Positions 1 through 8,779 of a stretch of 64,000 bases of DNA are shown piece by piece. The stretch is from Loktanella sp. S4079. GTDB taxonomy: Bacteria > Pseudomonadota > Alphaproteobacteria > Rhodobacterales > Rhodobacteraceae. Location: assembly GCF_000967725.1 (NCBI RefSeq), contig NZ_JXYE01000006.1, positions 186,001 to 250,000 of the forward strand, read 5' to 3'. A program made the translations under genes and the position numbers. Positions within the stretch are counted from its first letter, which is position 1; each line of letters opens with the position of its first letter. The notes beneath the pieces are model-generated. The model made no database searches, was not told the origin of the DNA, and was given only the letters and a program-made list of their open reading frames with translations.

Positions 1-527
1 ATGGCAGTGATTGGTCGCTTGAGACCACAACCGACGCCACAATTGCTGTTTGCAAGGCACCGGGTCAATCTGGCCACGAGGCACGCAAAATTGGGCCCAA
101 CGGGATTGAGCTGACCCAACGTGGCGAAGGCGTTAACACACGCTATATCAACAATATTGCAATGGAAAACGAGGACTACTGCGACAGCCTGCTTGTAACC
201 GAAGTCTTTACGCCTGCAGGGCATTGGTCATCATTCCCAAGCCATCGCCACGACGAAGACGATTTCCCGCGCGTGACATATCTCGAAGAAACCTATTATC
301 ACCGAATTAACCCCGGAGATGGTTTTGGTATCCAGCGTGTCTACACGGACGATTTGCAACTCAACGAAACAATGGCTGTCCATGATGGTGACGTGGTCTG
401 CGTCCCACGCGGGCACCACCCGTGCGGCGCGCCATATGGATTTGAAATGTACTACCTCAACGTGATGGCCGGCCCCCTGCGCAAATGGCGCTTTGTCGCT
501 GCACCCGAAGTCGCACATCTGATGTGA
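1..527 (+). CDS. iolB: 5-deoxy-glucuronate isomerase IolB, 3' part only
   Basis: Converts 5-deoxy-glucuronate to 5-dehydro-2-deoxy-gluconate in myo-inositol catabolism (cytoplasm). The reading frame is open from base 3, upstream of the first ATG at 162, so the gene begins before the window; about 174 codons are visible, against roughly 270 for a full IolB. The KduI/IolB cupin signature is seen as HRHDED (likely metal ligands), then LEETYYHRI and HHPCGAPYGFEMYYLN near the C-terminus. The residues before the ATG at 162 (for example GPNGIELTQRGEGVNTRYIN) also read like IolB, so that ATG is internal. No other iol gene is visible. It converges on rhaI. Confidence 0.9.
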   Translation, partial: GSDWSLETTTDATIAVCKAPGQSGHEARKIGPNGIELTQRGEGVNTRYINNIAMENEDYCDSLLVTEVFTPAGHWSSFPSHRHDEDDFPRVTYLEETYYHRINPGDGFGIQRVYTDDLQLNETMAVHDGDVVCVPRGHHPCGAPYGFEMYYLNVMAGPLRKWRFVAAPEVAHLM

Positions 528-840
528 ACTTTCTGCGCAACGCGCGGGTGGTCTAGTATATTACATAATCTTGATTATGAGGCATGCGATTGGTAGCAGC
601 AAAGCTAAAATGTCACCAATCAGTAACCAACACCACCCGGCGAGGCATACTCACGCTTCTTGTTATAATACTAGTTCGAACGCGCTTGTTGTGAACCGCC
701 TTTGGGTAGAACTCGTCAGATGTGAGTGAGCCAACTGGCCGGCGCGCGGATTAGTTTGACGTGTCATCGCGAGATTTGCGATGACACGCTCAGTTTGGTG
801 AATACGCGGGGGGAATTTCAAAGGGCTAGAGGCTGACGCC
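528..840. other. Intergenic gap between convergent iolB and rhaI
   Basis: This 313-base stretch lies between two convergent genes and holds no convincing coding sequence. It contains an AT-rich interrupted palindrome at 564-579 (CATAATC-tt-GATTATG) and an 11-bp hairpin at 760-788 described separately. Nothing else recognisable was seen. Confidence 0.6.
760..788. terminator. Hairpin between convergent genes, possible bidirectional terminator
   Basis: A perfect 11-bp stem (CGTGTCATCGC at 760-770 with its complement at 778-788) closes a 7-base loop in the gap between iolB and the 3' end of rhaI. There is no strong T-run on either side, so intrinsic termination is only plausible. Confidence 0.35.
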
Positions 841-2106
841 CTAAACGATGCCCCCGCCTGCGCCTGATACTTTGGGACGTGTTTCTGATACTTTTGCGCG
901 ATAGCCTGATGCCCGGTAGGTCATGATGGGGGCGATTGCACCGCCGGTTTCGAACCTTGCCATTTGCAGGATTGGATCGACATCTGTGCGGAATGCTTGG
1001 CGCAATGTGGCTGACGCCATGAGCGCGTCATTATCCGATTGGTAGCCCGCTAACGCGTCGCGGTTCACCAATGATGCCTGTACAAAGGCGCGCTGGATTT
1101 CCATCGCTGAGATCATCAGGCTTTCGATCGGGTCAGTCACATTGTGCGACTGGTCGATCATATGCGACAGGTTCAAATCGGGGCTCTCGGCATCGACCAA
1201 TTCGTTCCAAACAAGAAACATCCGATATGGATCAATGGTGCCGCTATCGAGATCGTCGTCCCCGTATTTAGAGTCGTTAAAGTGGAAACCACCCAGTTTG
1301 CCTGCACGGATCAAGCGGGACACGATCATTTCGATATTTACGTTCGGCGCATGGTGGCCCAGATCGACAAGGCATTTTGCCTTTTCACCCAATTCCTGCG
1401 CGATCATGAGGGAAGTACCCCAGTCCTGCACGACGGTTGAATAGAACGCGGGCTCATACATTTTATGTTCGCTGAAAAGCTGCCAGTCGTCTGGCAAGGC
1501 CCCGTAAATCTCTTGCATTGAGGCCATGTAACGGTCGAACTGACGGCCCATATGCGTTTGCCCCGGAAAGTTTGATCCGTCGCCAATCCACACGGTCAGT
1601 GCGCTTGATCCGATGGCCTGGCCAATTTCGATACAGGCAACGTTGTGATCAATCGCCTGCTGGCGCGTTGCGGCATCAACATGGGACAGTGAGCCGAACT
1701 TATACGAATGCGCTTGATTGGGTTGATCCTGAAACGTGTTGGAATTCATCGCATCAAAGCCAAGGCCGTGTTCATTGGCCTTTGCGAGCAGTGCCTTAGG
1801 GTCGGCTTGGTCCCATGGGATATGTAAGGATACGTTGGGTGTCGCGCGGGTTAATCCGTGGATCACCCCACAATCATCCAGCTTGTCAAAAATGTCGCGC
1901 GGCTCGCCCTCGCCCGGAAAGCGCGCGAACCGCGTGCCCCCCGTACCGGTCCCCCACGATGGGACGGCGACAGCAAATGTTTTGGCGCGTTCCTTGATCG
2001 CATTTGCGTCGATACCGCGTCGATCCAGATGTTCGGCCAATGCATTGTAATCCGCATTCAGCGCGTCGATGCGTTTGGCGTTTTCAGCGTCGATATAGTT
2101 CTTCAT
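841..2106 (-). CDS. rhaI: L-rhamnose isomerase RhaI (Pseudomonas stutzeri type)
   Basis: Isomerises L-rhamnose to L-rhamnulose in the cytoplasm. The 421-residue product matches the xylose-isomerase-like TIM-barrel family in length and motifs: GDGSNFPGQ, SEHKMYEPAFY, LVDLGHHAPNVNIE and GGFHFNDSKYGDDDLDSG carry the expected Glu/Asp/His metal ligands. The ATG at 2106 is preceded by an AAGG ribosome binding site. It lies 9 bases downstream of rhaD on the same strand, so the two form a rhaDI operon diverging from rhaR-S-T-P-Q-M-K. This is the Rhizobium leguminosarum layout. The isomerase is unrelated to E. coli RhaA. Confidence 0.95.
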   Translation of the reverse strand: MKNYIDAENAKRIDALNADYNALAEHLDRRGIDANAIKERAKTFAVAVPSWGTGTGGTRFARFPGEGEPRDIFDKLDDCGVIHGLTRATPNVSLHIPWDQADPKALLAKANEHGLGFDAMNSNTFQDQPNQAHSYKFGSLSHVDAATRQQAIDHNVACIEIGQAIGSSALTVWIGDGSNFPGQTHMGRQFDRYMASMQEIYGALPDDWQLFSEHKMYEPAFYSTVVQDWGTSLMIAQELGEKAKCLVDLGHHAPNVNIEMIVSRLIRAGKLGGFHFNDSKYGDDDLDSGTIDPYRMFLVWNELVDAESPDLNLSHMIDQSHNVTDPIESLMISAMEIQRAFVQASLVNRDALAGYQSDNDALMASATLRQAFRTDVDPILQMARFETGGAIAPIMTYRASGYRAKVSETRPKVSGAGGGIV

Positions 2107-2115
2107 GGCGAAACC

Positions 2116-4218
2116 TTAGCGCGTGAATGCTTGGACGTTGCCAGCGTCAACGTTGATGATGTTGCCAGTGGACTTGGCCGAGGCATCGGATGCAAGGAAA
2201 TAGGCCGCTTCGGCAATGTCCTCGGGCAGGACGGACCGTTTCAGCATGGACCGATTGCGGTACATTTCTTCTAGGCCCTCTTTGTCGGTGCCATAGGTGC
2301 CCGCCCGTTGTTCGAGCCATTCGCCCTCCCAAATTTTGGACCCCTTGAGTACGGCGTCGGGATTCACCACGTTCACGCGAATGCCAGCCTCTGCACCTTC
2401 CAGCGCGAGACAACGGGCCAGATGGATTTCTGATGCCTTTGCAGTGCAATAGGCCGAAGCATTGGGCGACGCTGCCAGCCCGTTTTTCGAGGCAACAAAG
2501 ACGACCGCACCGCCGATGTTTTGTTGGCGCATTAGCTTGAATGCCTCGCGGCTGACAAGGAAATACCCGGTCGATAGGATATCCATGTTTTGGTTCCACA
2601 AGGCGAGCGATGTTTCCTCGACCGGCGCGGATGACGCGATGCCGGCATTGGAAACCAATACATCAACCCCGCCAAATTCAACGGCAGTATGGGCGTATGC
2701 ATCAATGATTGCCTGTTCGTCAGTGACGTTCATCTGAACGGATCGCACGACATCTGGCCCAAATGTATTGGCAAAGCCTGCGCGGACCTCTTCCAATGCA
2801 TCGGCGTTGATGTCAGCCAGCATTACGCAGGCCCCTTCGGATAAATATCGATGGGCGGTGGCGGCCCCGATCCCGCCTGCGCCGCCCGTGATCAATGCAA
2901 CCCGCCCTGCCATTGATTTTGGTTTGGGCATACGCTGAAGCTTTGCCTCTTCTAGTAGCCAATATTCGATGTCGAACGCTTCTTGTTCTGGCAAGCCGCA
3001 ATATTCAGACACAGCAGACGATCCGCGCATCACGTTGATCGCGTTGACATAGAACTCGCCTGATATACGTGCAGTCGCTTTGTCTTTGGCAAAGGTGATC
3101 ATCCCGACACCGGGCACCAGATAGACAACCGCATTTGGATCGCGCAAAGCAGGTGAATCGCTGTGTTTGCAGCGGTCGTAATAGGCGGCATAGTCGGCGC
3201 GATAGGCCGCAACCTGATCAGGCAGCCCGTTTAGCACCTCGTCGATATTGTTCTGGGCGGGGTCGAAATTCACGACCAAGGGGCGAATTTTGGTCCGCAA
3301 AAAGTGATCGGGGCAAGATGTGCCCAACGCGGCTAATGGTTCCATATTCTTAGAGTTCACGAACTCGAGAACGGCGTCTTGATCGTCGAAATGGCCAACC
3401 ATATGCTGCTGGCCCGATACCATGCCACGGATCGCAGGCATCAGTTTCGCAGCAACCGCGCGGCGCGCGTCAGCGTCCAGCGACGTGTGGATTGCGCCCC
3501 CAAATGCTGCCTGACCTGCGGTTTTGTCTGCAAACCAATCCATCGCTTTTTGGATGATTTCCAGCGTAAGTTCATAACACGCCTTTGCGTCGTCATCCCA
3601 TGTGAACAAGCCGTGCGATTCCAGGACCACCCCTTTGGCATTGGGGTTTTCAAGGCAGAATTTTTCTAACCAAAGGCCCAACTCATAACCCGGTTTTTTC
3701 CATGGCAACCAGCCAATTTCGTCGCCAAAAATCTCGGCCGTGAGTTCATGCGAATTCTTTGATGCGGCAATTGCAATGATCGCGTCGGGGTGCATGTGGT
3801 CCACGTGTTTGCGTGGCACATAGGCGTGAAGTGGGGTATCGATGGATGCGGCACGTGGGTTCAGATTCCACGTACAATGGGGCAGATACCCAACCATTTC
3901 GTCTTCGAATGCGACGCCGCGGTACACGCCCTTAAGGGCACGCAGCTTATCCATATAGAGCGTGGCAAACCCGTCCATCTTGATCGAACCAACATCGCCA
4001 CCTGAGCCTTTGACCCAAAGAACCTCGACCTCTTCGCCGGATAGCGGATCTTTTTCAAAGACCTTCGCAGAGGTATTGCCGCCACCGTAATTTGTAATCC
4101 GCTTGTCAGATCCAAGCAGGTTTGAGCGGTACAACAGTTTTTCAGATTCTGACATGGATGCGGCTTTGGCGTCATCCCAGCCGTTGATAAGGCTCTGGCC
4201 TTTATCGGTTTTCGACAT
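2116..4218 (-). CDS. rhaD: Bifunctional rhamnulose-1-phosphate aldolase/short-chain dehydrogenase RhaD
   Basis: Cleaves rhamnulose-1-phosphate to dihydroxyacetone phosphate and lactaldehyde, and probably oxidises lactaldehyde. The 700-residue product has an N-terminal class II aldolase domain (about residues 20-400; MHPDAIIAIAAS and LESHGLFTWDD carry zinc-binding His). The C-terminal SDR domain starts near residue 435, with the nucleotide-binding TGGAGGIG and catalytic YCTAK. Length and fusion are those of the rhizobial/roseobacter RhaD. A strong GGGAGG site precedes the ATG at 4218. First gene of rhaDI; its promoter region is shared with rhaR. Confidence 0.95.
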   Translation of the reverse strand: MSKTDKGQSLINGWDDAKAASMSESEKLLYRSNLLGSDKRITNYGGGNTSAKVFEKDPLSGEEVEVLWVKGSGGDVGSIKMDGFATLYMDKLRALKGVYRGVAFEDEMVGYLPHCTWNLNPRAASIDTPLHAYVPRKHVDHMHPDAIIAIAASKNSHELTAEIFGDEIGWLPWKKPGYELGLWLEKFCLENPNAKGVVLESHGLFTWDDDAKACYELTLEIIQKAMDWFADKTAGQAAFGGAIHTSLDADARRAVAAKLMPAIRGMVSGQQHMVGHFDDQDAVLEFVNSKNMEPLAALGTSCPDHFLRTKIRPLVVNFDPAQNNIDEVLNGLPDQVAAYRADYAAYYDRCKHSDSPALRDPNAVVYLVPGVGMITFAKDKATARISGEFYVNAINVMRGSSAVSEYCGLPEQEAFDIEYWLLEEAKLQRMPKPKSMAGRVALITGGAGGIGAATAHRYLSEGACVMLADINADALEEVRAGFANTFGPDVVRSVQMNVTDEQAIIDAYAHTAVEFGGVDVLVSNAGIASSAPVEETSLALWNQNMDILSTGYFLVSREAFKLMRQQNIGGAVVFVASKNGLAASPNASAYCTAKASEIHLARCLALEGAEAGIRVNVVNPDAVLKGSKIWEGEWLEQRAGTYGTDKEGLEEMYRNRSMLKRSVLPEDIAEAAYFLASDASAKSTGNIINVDAGNVQAFTR

Positions 4219-4290
4219 GATTTCCTCCCTTCGCGCGCAAAAGCACGATACATAAATCGACAGTAGAACTGACTGGGGTGCGACTGAATG

Positions 4291-4359
4291 TCAATCATAA
4301 ATGATCATATATGATCGAATGATGCGATTATATGACTGATAATGACAAATAATGATTGA
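4291..4359. promoter_or_regulatory. Probable RhaR operator region between rhaD and rhaR
   Basis: The 188-base divergent intergenic region contains a perfect 14-bp palindrome GATCATATATGATC (4303-4316), flanked by an outer inverted repeat TCAATCAT (4291-4298) / ATGATTGA (4352-4359), with further ATGAT/AATGA half-sites between. A TTGACA that could be a -35 element for rhaR lies at 4356-4361. DeoR-family regulators bind such repeated half-sites, so control of both rha operons from here is likely. The protein-site match is inferred. Confidence 0.5.
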
Positions 4360-4406
4360 CACTGCCCGTCTTTTTCACGCAACATCCAATTCTGAGGGAG
4401 GAATCA

Positions 4407-5210
4407 ATGCACGAAACGGAACGCCATAGGGTGATTTTATCTGCCGTTCAGGACCGTCCGGTCGTCACGGTGATTGATCTTTGTGGGCTAACTGGTGCAT
4501 CCGAAGCCACTATTCGTCGTGATATCGCGACGTTGCACGAAAGCAAGAAGCTGCGCCGTGTGCGCGGCGGTGCCGAAGCCCTGACTCCACCGCAAGTGTT
4601 TGGTTTGGCAGGGCGTCCGTTTGCGATTAACGAAACGATCAATATCAAGCAAAAGCAAGCAATCGCGCGCGCTGCTGTCGCATTATGCGACGATGGAGAC
4701 CCAATTATCATTAACGGCGGGACCACGACTTTTCAGATGGTGCACCCGTTGGCGACGCGCCGGGTGCAGGTGTTTACCAACTCGTTCCCAATCGCCGAGC
4801 ACCTTTTAAAGAATTCAAAGAACACAATCATGCTGTCGGGTGGTGTGATTTACCGTGAACAAAACATCGTGCTGTCCCCGTTTGAAAATGACGTGACCAG
4901 CAATTTTTACGCCCGCCGTATGTTTATGGGCGCACAAGGCATCGGGCCCTTAGGTCTGATGGAGGCGGACCCGCTATTGATTCAAGCCGAACAGAAACTG
5001 ATCGGCCAAGCGGATGAATTGGTGGTTCTTGTGGACAGTTCAAAATTCGAACAGCGCAGCAGCCTTGTGCTGTGTGGGCTGGACCGGATCGACACCGTCA
5101 TCACCGACGAGGGGATTACGGATAAGACAGCGGCCATGTTGGACGCCGCAGAGGTTAAGCTGATCGTTGCCCCTGTCGAGGCTGCGAACACTGAGGAGGC
5201 GACCTCTTAG
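4407..5210 (+). CDS. rhaR: DeoR-family transcriptional regulator of rhamnose catabolism
   Basis: A 267-residue DeoR-type repressor. Residues 1-57 form the helix-turn-helix (ASEATIRRDIATLHESKKLR) and the remainder the sugar-phosphate-sensing DeoRC domain (NGGTTTFQMV, FTNSFPIAEHL, VDSSKFEQRS). The ATG at 4407 is chosen because GAGGGAGG lies just upstream; the frame remains open to 4356 without a site. It is the first gene of the plus-strand rha operon and shares its upstream region with rhaD, so it probably represses both operons until a rhamnose intermediate binds, as known for rhizobial RhaR. Confidence 0.9.
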   Translation: MHETERHRVILSAVQDRPVVTVIDLCGLTGASEATIRRDIATLHESKKLRRVRGGAEALTPPQVFGLAGRPFAINETINIKQKQAIARAAVALCDDGDPIIINGGTTTFQMVHPLATRRVQVFTNSFPIAEHLLKNSKNTIMLSGGVIYREQNIVLSPFENDVTSNFYARRMFMGAQGIGPLGLMEADPLLIQAEQKLIGQADELVVLVDSSKFEQRSSLVLCGLDRIDTVITDEGITDKTAAMLDAAEVKLIVAPVEAANTEEATS

Positions 5211-5241
5211 TTCCGCGATTACACTGTTTAGGGAGGATGAA

Positions 5242-6234
5242 ATGAGTGTAATGAAGAAAATTATGTCGACCGCGGCTGTCTTGGCTGCGTTTACGGCTTC
5301 GGCTGCGCAGGCCGAGGATATGCGTATCGCATTGGTTGTTAAGGCACTGGGGATTGGTTTTTTTGAGGCAGCCGCCCAAGGCGCTGAAGAAGCCGCAACC
5401 GAACTCGGCGACGTTGAAATCATCTACACAGGTCCGACCGACACCACTGCTGAGGGTCAGATTGAGGTGATCAACAGCCTTATCGCACAGGGCGTTGATG
5501 CAATTGCGATTTCGGCCAATGACCCTGATGCTGTGGCCCCTGCCCTGTCACGCGCAATGCAGCGTGGCATTACAGTTATTTCTTGGGATTCTGGCGTCGC
5601 CGAAGAAGGGCGAATGATGCACCTGAATCCATCATCGAACCCGCTGATCGGGAACATGATCATTAAGTTGGCCGCCGATCACTTGCCAGATGGCGGCGAG
5701 GTTGCGGTGCTGTCAGCCTCGGCCACTGCGACGAACCAGAACATCTGGATCGACGAAATGCACAAGGTGATGGGCAACTACCCCGGCATCGAAGTCGTCG
5801 CCACCGTCTATGGCGATGACCTTGCCGATAAATCCTACCGCGAGGCGCAGGGCCTGATGCAGTCCTATCCTGATCTGGATGCGATTATCGCGCCAACCTC
5901 TGTCGGTATCGTTGCCGCCGCGCAAGCCGTCGCCGACGCTGGCAAAGCTGGTGAAATCAATGTGACCGGTCTGGGCCTACCATCCGAGATGGCGGGTGCC
6001 ATTGAATCCGGCGCATCAAAGTCGTTTGCGATCTGGAACCCAATTGACCTAGGGTATTCGGCGACCATGATTGCGCATGCATTGGCCACCGGCGAGGCAA
6101 CAGCCGAACCCGGCGCGTCAATTCCAATGGGGCGTATGGGCGCTGTAACGTTGGACGAGACCAACTCTGGCGCGATGGCAGATCCGTTTGTCTACGATGC
6201 ATCCAACATCGCTGATTTCGTCGACATTTTCTAA
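5242..6234 (+). CDS. rhaS: Rhamnose ABC transporter substrate-binding protein RhaS
   Basis: Periplasmic binding protein of the rhamnose importer (CUT2, ribose-binding-like, Peripla_BP_4). The 330-residue product begins with a clear signal peptide (MSVMKKIMSTAAVLAAFTAS, cleavage after AQA). The fold shows repeated segments such as GVDAIAISANDPDAVAPAL and DAIIAPTSVGIVAAAQAV. GGGAGG lies 5 bases before the ATG at 5242; an ATG at 5251 is an alternative. It lies 31 bases downstream of rhaR and is followed by a possible mRNA-stabilising hairpin before the ATPase gene. Confidence 0.93.
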   Translation: MSVMKKIMSTAAVLAAFTASAAQAEDMRIALVVKALGIGFFEAAAQGAEEAATELGDVEIIYTGPTDTTAEGQIEVINSLIAQGVDAIAISANDPDAVAPALSRAMQRGITVISWDSGVAEEGRMMHLNPSSNPLIGNMIIKLAADHLPDGGEVAVLSASATATNQNIWIDEMHKVMGNYPGIEVVATVYGDDLADKSYREAQGLMQSYPDLDAIIAPTSVGIVAAAQAVADAGKAGEINVTGLGLPSEMAGAIESGASKSFAIWNPIDLGYSATMIAHALATGEATAEPGASIPMGRMGAVTLDETNSGAMADPFVYDASNIADFVDIF

Positions 6235-6243
6235 TCTCTTACT

Positions 6244-6270
6244 GGGCCGGCGTCATCCTGATGGCGGCCC
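6244..6270 (+). promoter_or_regulatory. Intercistronic stem-loop between rhaS and rhaT
   Basis: GGGCCG (6244-6249) pairs with CGGCCC (6265-6270), with a second CAT/ATG pairing inside. It lies in the 52-base spacer after the binding-protein gene. There is no T-run. Such hairpins after binding-protein genes often stabilise the upstream mRNA or partly terminate transcription; that role is inferred. Confidence 0.35.
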
Positions 6271-6286
6271 GCCTATTGGACTATCT

Positions 6287-7801
6287 ATGCAACGTACCAG
6301 TTCCACGGACGCGCCTGTTTTACGGCTCGACCGCATCACCAAAACCTTTCCGGGCGTTAAAGCGCTGGATCAGGTGCAATTGGGGCTCTATCCGGGCCAA
6401 GTCACTGCATTGATTGGCGAAAACGGCGCGGGGAAATCCACGCTGGTGAAAATCCTGACGGGTATCTACCAGCCCGATGGCGGCGCGATCTATGTCGGGG
6501 ATGATCCCGTCAGTTTCCCGACCGCCCAAGATGCCGCAGCCCACGGGATTACCGCGATCCATCAAGAAACCGTTCTGTTTGATGATCTGACAGTGGCCGA
6601 GAATATCTTTTTGGGTCATGCGCCGAAAACAAAATGGGGGCTCATCGACACCAAGGCGCAAACACGCCGCGCCAAAGATATCCTGCAAAGCATCGGTGCC
6701 GAGATCGACCCCGGCGCATATCTGCGTGATCTGGGCATCGCGTCGAAACATCTTGTTGCGATTTCGCGGGCTTTGTCGATCGATGCGCAGGTCGTCATCA
6801 TGGACGAACCCACCGCAGCGCTGTCGCACAAAGAAATTCACGAGCTTTATGACCTTGTTGAACAGCTCAAGGCGCAGGGCAAGGCGATCTTGTTCATCAG
6901 CCATAAGTTTGACGAAATTTTCAGAATTGCAGATCGCTATATCGTATTTCGCGATGGTCAATTTGTGGCCGATGGCAAAATCGCTGACATCAACGAAAGC
7001 GCTCTGGTGAAAATGATGGTGGGGCGGTCCGTTGATCAGGTATTCCCCAAGCGCGAAAGCCTCTTGGGCACCGAAGTTTTGCAGGTGGTTGGCTACGACC
7101 ACCCGACCGAATTTGAAGGTATCAACTTTAGGCTGCACCGAGGCGAGATTTTGGGTTTCTACGGCCTGGTTGGTGCAGGGCGGTCCGAATTTATGCAGTC
7201 CCTATTTGGGATCACCAAACCGTCCAAGGGCGTGACCAAAGTAGATGGCAAGATCACTGTGATCCGCTCGCCCGCAGCCGCAGTCGAGGCGGGCATTGTC
7301 TATGTTCCAGAGGATCGCGGCCTACAAGGGGCGATCCGGCCCATGCCGATTTTTCAGAACGTGTCTCTTGCTTCGCTCAGACGCACATCAAAGAACGGGT
7401 TTATTCGTCTGGCAGAGGAATTTGCGCTCGCTCGCGAATATACGCAGCGGCTAGATCTGCGCGCGGCGTCGCTTGATACGCCAGTTGGTAATCTGTCGGG
7501 CGGCAACCAGCAAAAAGTTGTCATCGCCAAATGGCTTGCGACCCAGCCTAAGGTGATCATTTTGGATGAACCAACCAAGGGCATCGACATCGGGTCAAAA
7601 GCCGCCGTTCATGAATTCATGGCAGAGCTCGCTGCTCAAGGGCTGGCTGTGATCATGGTGAGCTCTGAAATCCCCGAAGTCTTGGGCATGTCAGATCGCG
7701 TGATCGTCATGCGCGAAGGCCGCATCGCCGCCGAAGTCAGCGGCGATGATATGACCCCCGAAACCTTGGTCCGCCATGCGGCGGGCATTGCGGAGGCTTA
7801 G
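6287..7801 (+). CDS. rhaT: Rhamnose ABC transporter ATP-binding protein RhaT
   Basis: Energises rhamnose uptake. The 504-residue product is a tandem two-domain CUT2 ATPase. Domain 1 has Walker A GENGAGKS (residues 44-51) and Walker B IMDEPTAALS. Domain 2 has a degenerate Walker A (GLVGAGRSE), signature LSGGNQQK and Walker B ILDEPTKGID. A weak second site is normal for this family. The ATG at 6287 is used because earlier starts in frame would run into rhaS. It is followed immediately (no gap) by the first permease gene. The name follows the rhizobial rhaT, not the E. coli proton symporter. Confidence 0.93.
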   Translation: MQRTSSTDAPVLRLDRITKTFPGVKALDQVQLGLYPGQVTALIGENGAGKSTLVKILTGIYQPDGGAIYVGDDPVSFPTAQDAAAHGITAIHQETVLFDDLTVAENIFLGHAPKTKWGLIDTKAQTRRAKDILQSIGAEIDPGAYLRDLGIASKHLVAISRALSIDAQVVIMDEPTAALSHKEIHELYDLVEQLKAQGKAILFISHKFDEIFRIADRYIVFRDGQFVADGKIADINESALVKMMVGRSVDQVFPKRESLLGTEVLQVVGYDHPTEFEGINFRLHRGEILGFYGLVGAGRSEFMQSLFGITKPSKGVTKVDGKITVIRSPAAAVEAGIVYVPEDRGLQGAIRPMPIFQNVSLASLRRTSKNGFIRLAEEFALAREYTQRLDLRAASLDTPVGNLSGGNQQKVVIAKWLATQPKVIILDEPTKGIDIGSKAAVHEFMAELAAQGLAVIMVSSEIPEVLGMSDRVIVMREGRIAAEVSGDDMTPETLVRHAAGIAEA

Positions 7802-8779
7802 ATGCATATTCTGAAATCACGCGAGATGATCCTGACAGGTGCGATTGTTGTCCTAATGGGGTTAGTCGCGACCCGCTTTCCCGGATTTATCGCGCCGCAT
7901 AATCTGGTTGCGGTATTTAACGATACCTCTCCGCTAATCCTGCTGGCGATTGGCCAGATGATCGTCATTCTAACAAAATGTATCGATCTGTCGGTCGCGG
8001 CCAATCTTGCGCTGACAGGTATGGTCTGCGCGATGATCAACGTCGCGGCGCCGGGTGTTCCGGTTCCAATAATTATTGCGATTGCGGTGGGATTGGGCGC
8101 GATTTTGGGGGCGTTCAACGGTATTTTGGTTTGGAAGTTAGACATCCCGCCAATCGTTGTGACCTTGGGGACGATGACCATTTTTCGCGGCGTGATCTTT
8201 CTGATATCGGATGGCAAATGGGTCAACTCTCACGAAATGTCGCCCGCATTCAAAGCCTTCCCTCGCGCGGATTTCCTAAGCCTGCCGATGCTGAGTTGGA
8301 TTGCTATCTTAATGACTGTGATATTCTTTGTGCTGATGACCCGCACGACCTTGGGGCGGTCATTCTATGCAGTGGGGGGAAACCCGCATGCGGCGGTTTA
8401 CACAGGCATTGACGTCGGTAAATCACAGTTCTGGGCCTTTACTCTGTCGGGCGCACTCGCTGGCTTGGTCGGCTACCTCTGGGTGTCGCGCTATGCGGTT
8501 GCCTATGTTGATATCGCGCTGGGGTTTGAACTTGATGTGGTCGCGGCCTGTGTCATCGGTGGTATCGCCATATCAGGCGGGATCGGATCAATCGGTGGGG
8601 CTGTCTTGGGTGCGCTGTTCTTGGGGGTGATCAAGAACGCCCTGCCCGTCGTGAACATCAGCCCGTTTTGGCAAATGGCAATCTCTGGCTCGGCGATTAT
8701 CATCGCCATTGCTGTCAACACGCGCGCGGGCCGAACCAAGGGCCGTATTATCCTTAAGAATGCGGAGGCCGCCCAATGA
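7802..8779 (+). CDS. rhaP: Rhamnose ABC transporter permease RhaP
   Basis: A 325-residue inner-membrane permease of the BPD_transp_2 (ribose-type) family with roughly ten hydrophobic segments. It shows the family signature of a conserved cytoplasmic loop (GVYTG/VGGNPHAAVYTGIDVGK) and a glycine-rich C-terminal segment (GGIAISGGIGSIGGAVLGA). It starts at the base after the rhaT stop and overlaps rhaQ by 4 bases (ATGA), so translation is coupled. Confidence 0.92.
   Translation: MHILKSREMILTGAIVVLMGLVATRFPGFIAPHNLVAVFNDTSPLILLAIGQMIVILTKCIDLSVAANLALTGMVCAMINVAAPGVPVPIIIAIAVGLGAILGAFNGILVWKLDIPPIVVTLGTMTIFRGVIFLISDGKWVNSHEMSPAFKAFPRADFLSLPMLSWIAILMTVIFFVLMTRTTLGRSFYAVGGNPHAAVYTGIDVGKSQFWAFTLSGALAGLVGYLWVSRYAVAYVDIALGFELDVVAACVIGGIAISGGIGSIGGAVLGALFLGVIKNALPVVNISPFWQMAISGSAIIIAIAVNTRAGRTKGRIILKNAEAAQ

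Noticed and set aside
6320..7138. 272-codon minus-strand frame inside rhaT
   Set aside because: Antisense shadow of a clear ABC ATPase gene.
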